Source of the DNA: Bog-473 sp963791455
Lineage (GTDB): Bacteria; Actinomycetota; Acidimicrobiia; Acidimicrobiales; RAAP-2
Assembly (NCBI GenBank): GCA_963791455.1
Contig: CAWBSM010000002.1
Span: 1,054,001-1,118,000 of the forward strand
DNA length: 64,000 nucleotides
Reading direction: 5' to 3'
Of the stretch, positions 9,144 through 17,838 are shown one piece after another. A program made the position numbers and the translations under genes. The notes under the pieces were generated by a model that worked only from the letters and a program-made list of their open reading frames with translations, searched no databases and was not told the DNA's origin. Numbering within the stretch: position 1 is the first letter of the stretch; each line of letters begins with the position of its first letter.

Positions 9144-11393
9144 ATGGTTGCACCCCCGAACGCTCCCAGGCGCCCCCACATCATCTCGGCCCACGGCGAC
9201 GATCGGGAGGATCCCTGGTTCTGGCTACGCGAGCGCGACGATCCCGAGGTCCTCGGGTATCTCGAAGCCGAGAACGCCTACACCGACCAGGAGATGGCGC
9301 CGCTCGGGCCCCTGCGCAGCACCCTCTTCGAGGAGATGAAGGCCCGCATCAAGGAGACGGACATGTCGGTGCCCGCCCGGAGGGGCCCCTGGTGGTACTA
9401 CACGCGCACCCAGGAGGGGAACGAGTACGCCATCCATTGCCGGCGTCCCGCCCGCGGCCGCGACGAACTCCCGCCGGCCGGCGAGCCCGGGGGTGAGGAG
9501 CAGATCTTGCTCGACGAGAACCACCTGGCGGAGGGGTCGGAGTACTTCGCCCTCGGTGGCGCGGTCGTCAGTCACGACCACCTCTGGCTGGCCTATTCAA
9601 CCGACCACACCGGCAACGAGCAGTACGAGTTGCGCTTCCTGCCGCTCGACGCCGAGACGTCGCCCGCCCTGGCTGCCGAGGCCGTGCCCGACACCGGATA
9701 CGGCCTGGCCTGGTCCGCCGAAGCCGAATTCGTGTTCTACGTCCGCCTTGACGAGGCGCAGCGGCCTTTCCAGCTGTGGCGTCATCGCCTGGGCACCGAC
9801 CCCGCCGGCGACGTGCTCGTCTTCGAGGAGCCCGATCGCCGCTTTGCGCTCGGCACTGGTTCGACCCGGGACGACGCCTTCGTCCTGATAGGCCTGCACA
9901 GCACCAACACGAGCGAATGGCTCGCCCTCCCCTCGGACGCACCGCTGACCCAGCCGCAGGTGGTGATCCCGCGCCGGGAAGGGATCGAGTACGCGATCGA
10001 CCACCTCACGCCGGCCGGGGACGACACCGGCGCCGCGTCCGGCACGGGCAGCGCCAGCGGCAGCGGCTGGTTCGTCGCCCTGACCAACGACGGCGCCCAG
10101 GATTTCCGCGTCCTCGCCGCCCCCGACGCCGCCGTCGGCACGATGGGCGAATGGCGCGAGGTGGTGCCCCACCGCCCGGGCGTGCGCGTCGAGGACGTCG
10201 ACGCCTTCAGGAGCGCCCTCGTCGTGAGCGAGCGCTCCGAGGCCCAGACCCAGGTGCGGGTGTTGCCGCTCCACCATGGCCCGGGCCACGACCCCTTCGT
10301 CGGCGACTTGCTCGAATCGAGTTGGAACGTCCCCTCCATCGACAGCCTCTCGTCGACGTGGGTGGGCGCCAACCCCGAGCCCGACTCGCCGGTGCTGCGC
10401 TTCGGCCGCACCTCGCTGGTCACGCCGTCCAGCGTCCTGCAGATCGCCTTGAACGGGCGGGAGGAGACGCTGCTCAAGCAGGAGCCGGTGCTGGGCGACT
10501 TCGACGCGGCGCGCTACACCACCCACCGTGAATGGGCCGTCGCCCCGGACGGGACGCGGGTCCCGATCTCGGTGGTGCACCGGGTGGGCCTGGAACTACC
10601 CGCGCCTTGCCTCATCTACGGCTACGGCGCCTACGAGATCAGCATCGACCCGACGTTCTCGCACCACCGGCTGTCGCTCCTCGACCGGGGGGCGGTCTAC
10701 GCCATCGCCCATGTGCGCGGTGGAGGGGAACTGGGGCGCGCCTGGTACGAGGGCGGCCGCATGCAGCACAAGGAGAACACGTTCTCGGACTTCATCGCCT
10801 GCGCGCACCACCTCACGGCGGTGGGCATCGCCCGCCCAGGCGCCCTGGCCGGACGGGGTGGCTCGGCGGGCGGTCTGCTCATCGGTGCGGTGGCCAATCA
10901 GGCACCGGAGCTGTTCCGCTCCCTGGTGGCGCAGGTGCCCTTCGTGGACTGCGTCACGACCATGCTCGACGACGAGCTGCCGCTCACGGTCGGCGAATGG
11001 GAGGAGTGGGGCAACCCGCTGGCCAACGAGGTGGACTACCGTCGCATGCTCACCTACTCCCCCTACGACAACGTGACGGGCGCGAACCCCGATGGGACGC
11101 CCCGCACGTATCCGGACCTGTTCGTCACCGGCGGGTTGAACGATCCTCGGGTCGCCTACTGGGAGCCGGCGAAGTGGGTCGCCAAATTGCGTGCCTTGAC
11201 TCCCACGACCCGGGTGCTCCTGCGCACCGAGCTCGGAGCGGGCCACGGCGGCCCCTCCGGCCGCTACGAGGCCTGGAAGGAAGAGGCCTTGGTGCTCGCC
11301 TTCCTGCTCGACACCCTCGGCCTGGTCGCCGCCGGGCCAGAGGACGCGAACGGCTCTGGCGTGCGCCCGACCACACCGGCCACCTCGGCGTGA
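9144..11393 (+). CDS. Oligopeptidase B (S9A prolyl oligopeptidase family, protease II)
   Basis: This 749-aa serine peptidase cleaves short peptides, typically after basic residues, in the cytosol; there is no signal peptide. The N-terminal DDREDPWFWLRERDDPEVL is the usual S9A beginning, followed by a seven-bladed propeller. The catalytic serine is in GRGGSAGGLLIG (about residue 575), the Asp in TGGLNDPRVAYWEPAKW and the His in GAGHGGPSGRYE. I chose ATG 9144 over an upstream start at 9111 because the family begins near APRRPH. It is divergent from sufB. Confidence 0.93.
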   Translation: MVAPPNAPRRPHIISAHGDDREDPWFWLRERDDPEVLGYLEAENAYTDQEMAPLGPLRSTLFEEMKARIKETDMSVPARRGPWWYYTRTQEGNEYAIHCRRPARGRDELPPAGEPGGEEQILLDENHLAEGSEYFALGGAVVSHDHLWLAYSTDHTGNEQYELRFLPLDAETSPALAAEAVPDTGYGLAWSAEAEFVFYVRLDEAQRPFQLWRHRLGTDPAGDVLVFEEPDRRFALGTGSTRDDAFVLIGLHSTNTSEWLALPSDAPLTQPQVVIPRREGIEYAIDHLTPAGDDTGAASGTGSASGSGWFVALTNDGAQDFRVLAAPDAAVGTMGEWREVVPHRPGVRVEDVDAFRSALVVSERSEAQTQVRVLPLHHGPGHDPFVGDLLESSWNVPSIDSLSSTWVGANPEPDSPVLRFGRTSLVTPSSVLQIALNGREETLLKQEPVLGDFDAARYTTHREWAVAPDGTRVPISVVHRVGLELPAPCLIYGYGAYEISIDPTFSHHRLSLLDRGAVYAIAHVRGGGELGRAWYEGGRMQHKENTFSDFIACAHHLTAVGIARPGALAGRGGSAGGLLIGAVANQAPELFRSLVAQVPFVDCVTTMLDDELPLTVGEWEEWGNPLANEVDYRRMLTYSPYDNVTGANPDGTPRTYPDLFVTGGLNDPRVAYWEPAKWVAKLRALTPTTRVLLRTELGAGHGGPSGRYEAWKEEALVLAFLLDTLGLVAAGPEDANGSGVRPTTPATSA

Positions 11394-11440
11394 ACGCACC
11401 GGTGGATCGAGCGCGACCCTGTGCGGCGAGGCCGGCCGCC

Positions 11441-12904
11441 TCAGACCGGTGGCTGGACGAAGGCGAAGACCGTCTGCCCCCACCAGGTCGGCGCCGTTGC
11501 GGCTGAGTACGGGCCCTGCTCACGTACCGCGTAACCCCCGGGCCCGAGCTCGTCTCCGCCGATCGTCATGAAAGAGCCGTCGCGATCGACGCTCACGACG
11601 ATGTTCACGTGGACGACGTTCCCGAAGTCCAGCCCGGGCCCCGGCCAGGACAAGGCACTGCCATCTGACTCGAAGAGGACGGCGTCTCCGACTTGGGGTG
11701 TCGCACCCGGCGGCAGAAGAGCCCCGCCGCTCGAGAGCGCCCACGTGCCGATCTCGTAGGCCTCGGGCACCACGCCCACCGCCAGCCCGACGGTGCGGTA
11801 CACCCACGAGGCGAACATCGCGCACCACTCGGTGGCGCCACCGTAGACGTCGCCGTCCGTCCGCCCGAGCTGGGAAGACGCCGTTTGAACGATCGCCGAT
11901 GCGAGGGGGTTGTTCCAACCCGAGGAGCGACCGGGTTGATAGGCGCCACCCATCGAACCAAAGGACGGGCTCCCCAGGGAGAAGACCCCGCCGTCCTGAG
12001 CAGCCAACCAATAACCGCCGCCCCCTCCGTCACCGGTGACCCCCACGACCGGGCCGATGAGGTCCGCCCCGGCCTCCGAGCCATCGAACGGCGCGTCGCC
12101 GAAGGTGAACACGCCGCCGTCAGCGGCGACGAGCCGATACCCCAAGCCGTCACGGGTCTCTGACATCCCGACAATGGGCTTGTCGAGGGGCTCGCTTCCC
12201 TCGGAACCGTGGAACGCGGCGTCGCCGAAACTGAAGATCCCGCCGTCGGAGGCAACGAGCCAGTACCCCGCGCCGTCGTGTGTCGTCGTCATCCCGACGA
12301 CAGGCTTGTCGAGGGGCTTGCCCCCCTCGGACCCGTAGAAGCCCGCGTCGCCAAAGCTGAACACACCACCGTCGGAGGCAACGAGCCAGTACCCCGCACC
12401 GTCCGGGGTGGCCGCCATGGCGACGATGGGCGAGTGCAGCGGTTTGCCCCCTTGGGAGCCGAAGAAGAGCGCGTCGCCGAAGGTGAACACCCCGCCGTCG
12501 GCGGAGACGAGCCAATAGCCACGGCCGTCGGGAGTGGATGCCATGCCGACGACGGGCGAGTTCAACGGCTCGCCCGCTTGGGAGCCGAAGAACCCTGCTC
12601 CGCCGAAGTTGAACACGCCGCCATCGGCGGAGACGAGCCAATATCCCCCTCCGTCGGGCATCGCCGCGATGCCGACGACCGGAGAGTTGAGCCCCGCCGC
12701 GTGCGCTGGAGTCGCCGCAAACCCCGTCGCGAGAGTTGGTGCCATGAAGACGCAGACCAAGGCGGCCACTCCGACAACAGAATGCCGAGAACCGAAGCCG
12801 CGTCGCGGCGCGCGTCGACTCGCCTTGCTCGAACCGCACCTCGCAGGTAGAGACGAAACGCGGTCACCAACGGTGCCTGTCGCACACCCGCGCCAATCGG
12901 GCAT
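11441..12904 (-). CDS. Secreted six-repeat protein with C-terminal CHAP-like amidase domain
   Basis: This 487-aa exported protein has an Arg-rich N-terminus, a hydrophobic stretch (VVGVAALVCVFMAPTLATG) and an Ala-x-Ala site (ATPAHAAG near residue 70). Six repeats of about 42 residues follow, each with PVVGM...DGxGYWLVxxDGGVFxFGDAxFxGS. From about residue 340 a CHAP-like fold is suggested by EWCAMFASWVYR (catalytic Cys), VGDAVLF and FGNVVHVNIVVS (His). It is probably a peptidoglycan amidase or surface hydrolase displayed by the repeats, which resemble beta-propeller or YVTN-like blades. A four-copy 11-bp-phased promoter array precedes it. Confidence 0.85.
   Translation of the reverse strand: MPDWRGCATGTVGDRVSSLPARCGSSKASRRAPRRGFGSRHSVVGVAALVCVFMAPTLATGFAATPAHAAGLNSPVVGIAAMPDGGGYWLVSADGGVFNFGGAGFFGSQAGEPLNSPVVGMASTPDGRGYWLVSADGGVFTFGDALFFGSQGGKPLHSPIVAMAATPDGAGYWLVASDGGVFSFGDAGFYGSEGGKPLDKPVVGMTTTHDGAGYWLVASDGGIFSFGDAAFHGSEGSEPLDKPIVGMSETRDGLGYRLVAADGGVFTFGDAPFDGSEAGADLIGPVVGVTGDGGGGGYWLAAQDGGVFSLGSPSFGSMGGAYQPGRSSGWNNPLASAIVQTASSQLGRTDGDVYGGATEWCAMFASWVYRTVGLAVGVVPEAYEIGTWALSSGGALLPPGATPQVGDAVLFESDGSALSWPGPGLDFGNVVHVNIVVSVDRDGSFMTIGGDELGPGGYAVREQGPYSAATAPTWWGQTVFAFVQPPV
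11938..12694 (-). repeat. Six tandem ~126-bp coding repeats
   Basis: The DNA encodes six consecutive units of about 42 residues. Their cores in order are GYWLVSADGGVFNFG, GYWLVSADGGVFTFG, GYWLVASDGGVFSFG, GYWLVASDGGIFSFG, GYRLVAADGGVFTFG and GYWLAAQDGGVFSLG. Units 3 and 4 are the most similar and the sixth is degenerate. Boundaries are approximate. Confidence 0.8.
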
Positions 12905-12945
12905 CCGGGGTGTGCTACCAGTTCACTCCATCGCGGGCAAACGCA

Positions 12946-12983
12946 GTTGTGGTGACGTTGTCCGTCCGTTGTTCTGACGTTGT
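12946..12983. promoter_or_regulatory. Four GTTGT direct repeats at exact 11-bp spacing
   Basis: GTTGT occurs at 12946, 12957, 12968 and 12979, four perfect copies with 6-nt spacers (GGTGAC, CCGTCC, TCTGAC). An 11-bp direct-repeat phase places the copies on one face of the helix and is the pattern used by OmpR/PhoB-family response regulators. The array lies 42-79 bp upstream of the leftward repeat/CHAP gene and is the likely control region of that gene. The regulator is unknown. Confidence 0.6.
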
Positions 12984-13114
12984 CAATTGAGCGTGACGAC
13001 GGCACAAGACGCTCCGAACGGTCACTCCGAGCGAGTCAGAGGACGGGTCGAATTGGCCAGGCTCTCGTGACCCCGACAGCCCACGGCTCGCCGGGCCGCC
13101 CACCGTGCCCGGCG

Positions 13115-14020
13115 CTAAGCCGCAACCGTCTGGAACGTCAGCGTGAACGGTGCCTGGTAGCCCAACGGCAGCGTGACGGCCGAACCGTTGACCGTGGCCG
13201 CGAAGGAACCTGGCGCCCCCGCGATCACCGTCACCGGACCGGTCGCGGCGATCGTGTGCGCCTGACCAGGGAAGAGCGTCGCCGTGAACAGGGCCGAACC
13301 GTTGGCGGTGTTCGTGACCTCGATCCAGCACTCCCCCGCGGTGGCGGCCAGGGAGAGCGAGTAGTTCGTCGCGGCCACCTGGTAGGTCGCCGCGTGCGTC
13401 GTAGCGCCCTGAGGCTCCGACACGGCGGGGGGAGCCGGAGCCGTGGTCGTCGAGGTCTGGTGGCGCACGGCCGGCGGGTGGGTGTGCGGGGTCGTGGCGG
13501 TCGATGCGCCCGACCCGTGGTGCGCCGGCGAGTTCGAGTGCAGTCCGGTGACGATGAGCACGACGATGAGCACGGTCACGGCAGCCACCGCCGCCGCGGG
13601 TCCCGCCAGGCGACGGGGGCGGCGGTTCATGGACTCCATCACCCGGTCCTCGGTGCCGCTCATGAAGGTGGGGCGGACCGGCTCGGGCGCGGTGTCGTCG
13701 AAGGCCGCCGGCTCGGGGGGGTTGGGCAGCGATGGCGGCGGGACGGAAGGGGTGGGGGGCTCCCCGGACTCGGTCAGCCGCACTGTCGAGGATCCCGAGA
13801 CACGGAAGGCGCTGGTCGGGAAGGCGGTGGCGCCGTTCCCGTCCTGGTGCCCCACCGCGGAACCCGAGGGGATGTGCGTCCGCATCTCCTCGAGCGTGTG
13901 GAGCTGTCGGTGGTAGTGCGCCACCGAGTGCACGTCGTCGTGGGAGCGTCGACGCACCAGCATGCCCACGGCGAGTCCCACCACGACCATGACAGCGACT
14001 ACCCCACCGATGAGCACCAA
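13115..14020 (-). CDS. Membrane protein with RodZ C-terminal-like (DUF4115) domain
   Basis: This 301-aa protein has an N-terminal membrane segment (residues 1-23, no cleavage site), a Pro-rich cytoplasmic-type linker to about residue 130, a second membrane segment (AVAAVTVLIVVLIVTGL) after a basic RRPRR stretch, a Thr/Pro/His-rich spacer, and a C-terminal beta domain. That domain, from about 210 (YSLSLAATAGECWIEVTN...GSALFTATLFPGQ), resembles the RodZ C-terminal DUF4115 domain. No RodZ helix-turn-helix is present, so a role in cell shape is only suggested. It lies downstream of rmlC-like and flavin reductase genes on the same strand. Confidence 0.65.
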   Translation of the reverse strand: MVLIGGVVAVMVVVGLAVGMLVRRRSHDDVHSVAHYHRQLHTLEEMRTHIPSGSAVGHQDGNGATAFPTSAFRVSGSSTVRLTESGEPPTPSVPPPSLPNPPEPAAFDDTAPEPVRPTFMSGTEDRVMESMNRRPRRLAGPAAAVAAVTVLIVVLIVTGLHSNSPAHHGSGASTATTPHTHPPAVRHQTSTTTAPAPPAVSEPQGATTHAATYQVAATNYSLSLAATAGECWIEVTNTANGSALFTATLFPGQAHTIAATGPVTVIAGAPGSFAATVNGSAVTLPLGYQAPFTLTFQTVAA

Positions 14021-14096
14021 CTCATATTCAACAGGATCCGTCGGGCGAAAAGAACCGCGACCGACGCAACGGCGGAGGCGGAAAGTGGTCCCTGAT

Positions 14097-14642
14097 TCAG
14101 TGGGCCAGTTGGGGCCGGATGGCGTCGGGGATGTCGTCTCGACGCGGGTTGTGCTGGTCGCGCGCCGAGAGGACGGGGTCGCTGAGGCCCCAGTCGGCTC
14201 CCACCGCCGGGTCGTCCCAGGCCAGGCCGAGCTCGTCGGACGGGTCGTAGTAGTGGTCGACGAGATAGGTGAGCAGGATGTCGGTGAGCGCGGCGAAGCC
14301 GTGCGCCACCCCCGGCGGGATGTACACGCCCTGGTCGACGTCGCCCGTGAGCTCGATCATCTCCGTCGCCCCGTCGGTCCGAGAGCCCACCCGCAGGTCG
14401 TGCAGCACGACCCGGAGCCGGCCGCGCAGGGCGTACCAATAGTCGGCCTGGTGCAGATGGAAATGCAGACCGACCAGGGCGCCGGCCTGCTTCTCCGAGC
14501 GATTGCCCTGCACCATCTCGCGACCGGTGGGGAACCAGCTGCGCCGGTAGGTCTCGACGAAGCGTCCCCGCTCGTCGCCGTGCACGTCGGGTCGCACCAG
14601 CACCACGTCGTCGATCACCGAGGAGGGTATCAGCGCTGGCAT
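14097..14642 (-). CDS. RmlC-like cupin, dTDP-4-dehydrorhamnose 3,5-epimerase family
   Basis: This 181-aa protein keeps the RmlC plan: DVHGDERGRFVETYRRSWF at the N-terminus, then LHFH, YWYALRGRLRVVLHDLR, and the cupin motif QGVYIPPGVAHGFAAL. RmlC normally has R-G-L-H-x-Q at the active site; here the Arg is Val (ALVGLHFH). No other rml or sugar nucleotide genes are nearby. It may be an epimerase with altered substrate or a sugar-binding relative. Confidence 0.75.
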   Translation of the reverse strand: MPALIPSSVIDDVVLVRPDVHGDERGRFVETYRRSWFPTGREMVQGNRSEKQAGALVGLHFHLHQADYWYALRGRLRVVLHDLRVGSRTDGATEMIELTGDVDQGVYIPPGVAHGFAALTDILLTYLVDHYYDPSDELGLAWDDPAVGADWGLSDPVLSARDQHNPRRDDIPDAIRPQLAH

Positions 14643-14670
14643 CGAGCGCGAACGGTAGTGGGTACCGGGC

Positions 14671-15147
14671 TCAGGGGGCGAAACGCCCGAAACCGGACCG
14701 GTAGAACAGCAACGGGGCGCCCTCGCCGATGTCCATGGCCACTACGTGGCCGATGACCAGCTCGTGGTCGCCCCCGTCGAAGATGTCACCGAGCCGGCAC
14801 TCGATGACGGCCAGGGAGCCGTCGATCACCGGCGATCCCGTGATCCCCGGCTTCCAGCCGACGCCGTCGAACTTTTCGCCCCCCGACACGGCGAAGGCGC
14901 GGCACAGGGCCTCTTGATGCTCCTCCAGAATGTTCACGCAGAACGCGCCCGCCTGGGCGATGCGGGGCCAACTCGTCGAGCTCCGGGCGGGGGCCAGCAG
15001 CACCATGGCGGGATCGAGGGAGAGCGCGGCGAAGGACTGGCAGGTGAAACCGACGGGCACGCCGTCCTCGAGGGCGGTGACGACGGTGATGCCGGTGGCG
15101 AAGTGGCCGAGCACCTCGCGGAACCGGGCCTGGTCGAGGCCCGACAC
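14671..15147 (-). CDS. Flavin reductase-like FMN-binding protein
   Basis: This 158-aa protein of the DIM6/NTAB (flavin reductase domain) family has FATGITVVTA near residue 17, GFTCQSFAALSLDPAMVLLAPARSS (about 33-57), FCVNIL, and HELVIGHVVAMD. Such proteins reduce FMN with NAD(P)H for monooxygenases. No partner monooxygenase lies next to it. It begins 11 bp after the metallo-beta-lactamase-fold gene and is probably co-transcribed with it. Confidence 0.88.
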   Translation of the reverse strand: MSGLDQARFREVLGHFATGITVVTALEDGVPVGFTCQSFAALSLDPAMVLLAPARSSTSWPRIAQAGAFCVNILEEHQEALCRAFAVSGGEKFDGVGWKPGITGSPVIDGSLAVIECRLGDIFDGGDHELVIGHVVAMDIGEGAPLLFYRSGFGRFAP

Positions 15148-15158
15148 GTCGCTGTGCC

Positions 15159-16013
15159 TCAGGCCTTGCCGAGGTCGATCGACTGGGATTCCTTGGCGGA
15201 GGATACGTCCTCGACCCGCTTGGCCTCGGGGAGCCGCCGGGCCTGGTTGAGGATGCGATCGAGCTCGCGGTCGGTGTGCGACGGGTCGTGGTGCGAAAGC
15301 AGGAGGCGCCGTGCCCCCGACTCCGCGGCGACGTGTACGGCATAGGCGGCGGTGGAGTGGCCCCAGTCGGCCTTCTCCGAGAACTCGTCGTCGGTGTACT
15401 GGCCGTCATGGATGAGCAGGTCCACCCCGGCGCAGAGCTCGAGCACGGACTCCGGGATGACCCGGCGGTCGAGCGGCGCCTGGTGATCGGACAGGTAGGC
15501 GACCGCACGACCCTCCGCCTCGATGCGGAAGCCGAGGGTGATCCCGGCGTGCGGGACCGGCCGGGCCATGATCTTGGCCGAGCCGATGGAGAAGTCCTCG
15601 GCGGCGAGGTCGACGGTGATGAGCTCGCCGCGGAACTGCTCCATGTGGATCGGGAACACCGGCGGTTGCACCGCGGCGTGCAGCGCGTCCTTCAGGGTCC
15701 CCTTGGGTTGCCCCGGCCCGAACACCGTCAGGCGCGCACCGGGGTCGTGCAGCGGGCCGAAGAAGGGGATGCCCAAGATGTGGTCGAAATGAAGGTGGGT
15801 GAGCAACGCCGTGGCCCGCATCGGCGTCCCGAGGGCCCGCACCTCCTTGTGCAGGACGTCGCCCAGCGAGCGCAGTCCGGTGCCGAGGTCGACGATGAGG
15901 GGCTCGTCCCCCTCGACGTCGATCACCAGGCACGAGGTGTTTCCCCCGTAGCGCCGGTAACGATCGCCCGAGCACGGACACGACCCCCGCACGCCGTAGA
16001 ACGTGACGTTCAC
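15159..16013 (-). CDS. Metallo-beta-lactamase-fold hydrolase
   Basis: This 284-aa enzyme begins at GTG 16013 (VNVTFYGVRGSCPC, the usual start of this subfamily). Metal ligands are visible in THLHFDHILG (HxHxDH), VPHAG, YLSDHQ and LLSHHDPSH. The overall pattern resembles PhnP/phosphodiesterase-like MBL proteins acting on phosphodiesters or cyclic nucleotides; the substrate is unknown. It is divergent from the alpha/beta hydrolase at 16057, with 43 bp between the starts. Confidence 0.85.
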   Translation of the reverse strand: MNVTFYGVRGSCPCSGDRYRRYGGNTSCLVIDVEGDEPLIVDLGTGLRSLGDVLHKEVRALGTPMRATALLTHLHFDHILGIPFFGPLHDPGARLTVFGPGQPKGTLKDALHAAVQPPVFPIHMEQFRGELITVDLAAEDFSIGSAKIMARPVPHAGITLGFRIEAEGRAVAYLSDHQAPLDRRVIPESVLELCAGVDLLIHDGQYTDDEFSEKADWGHSTAAYAVHVAAESGARRLLLSHHDPSHTDRELDRILNQARRLPEAKRVEDVSSAKESQSIDLGKA

Positions 16014-16056
16014 CCACGCGACGTTAGCTGGCGGCGGGCGGCTACGTTCTGCACGC

Positions 16057-16935
16057 ATGGATGACGGGCAGCAACGAACCGTTGTTGCGAACGGCTTGGA
16101 GTTCGTCTGCCTGCGCGACGGCCCCGAAGACGGGCCGCTTGTCCTGTGCCTCCACGGCTTCCCGGACACGGCCCACACCTGGCGTTATCTGCTCCCCGAC
16201 CTCGCGTCGGCGGGCTTCCACGCCGTCGCCCCCTTCTTCCGCGGCTACGCCCCGACTGCGGTCCCCGCCGACGGTCGCTACCAGCTGGGAGCCCTGGTGC
16301 GCGACGTCAACGCGCTCCACGAGGCGTGCGGCGGCGGAAGCGACGCCGTCGTGGTCGGCCACGACTGGGGGGCCCTGGCCGCCTACGGCGCCGTGGCGCA
16401 CCAGCCCGACCGCTGGCGCCGCGCCGTCACCGCGGCGGTCCCGCCGACCGGGTCCATTGGAATGAAGCTCCTCAGCTACGCCCAGTTGCAGCGCAGCTGG
16501 TACATCTTCTTCTTCCTGTCCTCGTTGGCCGAGGTCGCGCTGCCGCTTGACGACTATTCGTACATCGAGCACCTCTGGCGCGACTGGTCACCGGGTTACG
16601 ACGCGTCGTGGGACGTCGCACGCGTCAAGGAGTCCATCGGGGATCCCGACCGCATCGCTGCCGCCATCGGTTACTACCGCGCCATGTACGACGCCTCGCA
16701 GCAGGTGCCCGAGCTGGCCGACGAGCAGGCTGCCGCGCTGCAACCCACGCCGAAGCCGACGCTGTACCTGCACGGCCGCGACGACGGCTGCATGCTGCTC
16801 GCGTCCATCGGGTCGCCCCTCGACTTCCTGGCCGAGGGCTCCGAGATGGAGATCGTCGACGGCGCCGGTCACTTCCTCCACCTGGAGCGGCCCGACGTCG
16901 TCAACCGGCGCGTCCTCGGTTTCCTGACCGCTTGA
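16057..16935 (+). CDS. Alpha/beta hydrolase, epoxide hydrolase-like
   Basis: This 292-aa protein has the oxyanion segment HGFPDTAHTW (about residue 33), the nucleophile elbow VVGHDWGALAAY with Asp as nucleophile (epoxide hydrolase/haloalkane dehalogenase type), and the late His in DGAGHFLHLERPD. The Asp nucleophile in GHDWG favours epoxide hydrolysis over esterase activity. It has no cap features that define a substrate. It starts at ATG 16057. Confidence 0.85.
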   Translation: MDDGQQRTVVANGLEFVCLRDGPEDGPLVLCLHGFPDTAHTWRYLLPDLASAGFHAVAPFFRGYAPTAVPADGRYQLGALVRDVNALHEACGGGSDAVVVGHDWGALAAYGAVAHQPDRWRRAVTAAVPPTGSIGMKLLSYAQLQRSWYIFFFLSSLAEVALPLDDYSYIEHLWRDWSPGYDASWDVARVKESIGDPDRIAAAIGYYRAMYDASQQVPELADEQAAALQPTPKPTLYLHGRDDGCMLLASIGSPLDFLAEGSEMEIVDGAGHFLHLERPDVVNRRVLGFLTA

Positions 16936-16974
16936 GCCACCCGAGCATGGCGTGGCCGCCTCGTCGGCGCGCCC

Positions 16975-17838
16975 TCAACCGAGCCGGAGGACGCCGCCCT
17001 CTCCCCCGGACCAGCGGGCGAAGCCCTCGTCGACCAGCGACGTCGCCACCCGACGCGCCCGGGCCGGGTCGTGGGGCCAGCCACAGGCCGCCGCCAGCCG
17101 CGCCGACGGGACCGCGCCATGGCGCAGCGCTTCGACCAACCGCCCCCTTCCCTGGCGGTCGGAGCCGTCGAAGGCGCTCTGCGGCCGCGCGGCCGGGCTA
17201 AGTCGCCACGGGTCGGGACCGCCCCGCCTGCGCCACACGCACAGCCGGCGCAAGGGGCAACGCGCACAGTCCGGTCGCGGCGCCGTGCACACGGTCGCGC
17301 CGAGGTCGAACATCGCCTGGTTGAACTCCCACGAGAGGCCGGCAGGCACCAGGCGGTCGCCGAGCCGGGTCGCCAACGCCGGTGTGAGGGGGGCGCCGGC
17401 CACGGCGCGCCCCAGCACGCGCACGGCGTTGGTGTCGACCGCGGCGACGTCGTCGCCATAGGCGAGCGCCCGCACGGCGCGCGCCGTGTAGGGGCCGACG
17501 CCGGCCAGCGTGCGCAGCGCCGCGTCCTCCCGCGGCACGGTGCCGCCGTGGTGGGCGGCGATGCGACCGGCCGCCCGGTGCAGGTTGAGCGCGCGGCGGT
17601 TGTACCCGAGCCCGGACCACTGGCGCACCACCGCCGCCGGGCCCGCCCGCGCGCACACCGCCGGGGTGGGGAAGGCCACGGCGAACCGCTCGTAGTGCGG
17701 TACGACCCGCTCGACTTGGGTCTGCTGGAGCATCACCTCGGAGACGAGGATCAGCCAGGGGTCACGCGTGCGGCGCCAGGGTAGGTCCCGGCGGTGCGCG
17801 GTGCCCCACTCGAGCAGGCTGCGTCGCAGGCGCCGCAC
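16975..17838 (-). CDS. mutY: MutY, A/G-specific adenine glycosylase
   Basis: MutY removes adenine mispaired with 8-oxoguanine. The 287-aa product has the catalytic Glu in SEVMLQQTQV, the helix-hairpin-helix GVGPYTARAV, the catalytic Asp in AAVDTNAVRVLGR, and the [4Fe-4S] ligands in a C-x6-C-x2-C-x5-C pattern (CTAPRPDCARCPLRRLC). The C-terminal 8-oxoG-recognising NUDIX-like domain is short or missing. The first usable start is GTG 17838. It is the last gene of a DUF6941-mch-mutY set, and the annotated mch frame runs 88 bp into it (see mch). Confidence 0.92.
   Translation of the reverse strand: MRRLRRSLLEWGTAHRRDLPWRRTRDPWLILVSEVMLQQTQVERVVPHYERFAVAFPTPAVCARAGPAAVVRQWSGLGYNRRALNLHRAAGRIAAHHGGTVPREDAALRTLAGVGPYTARAVRALAYGDDVAAVDTNAVRVLGRAVAGAPLTPALATRLGDRLVPAGLSWEFNQAMFDLGATVCTAPRPDCARCPLRRLCVWRRRGGPDPWRLSPAARPQSAFDGSDRQGRGRLVEALRHGAVPSARLAAACGWPHDPARARRVATSLVDEGFARWSGGEGGVLRLG

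Noticed and set aside
12905..13114. Small frames in the gap between the repeat/CHAP gene and the RodZ-C-like gene
   Set aside because: No ribosome-binding site or family resemblance; the gap is better explained as the promoter region with the GTTGT array.
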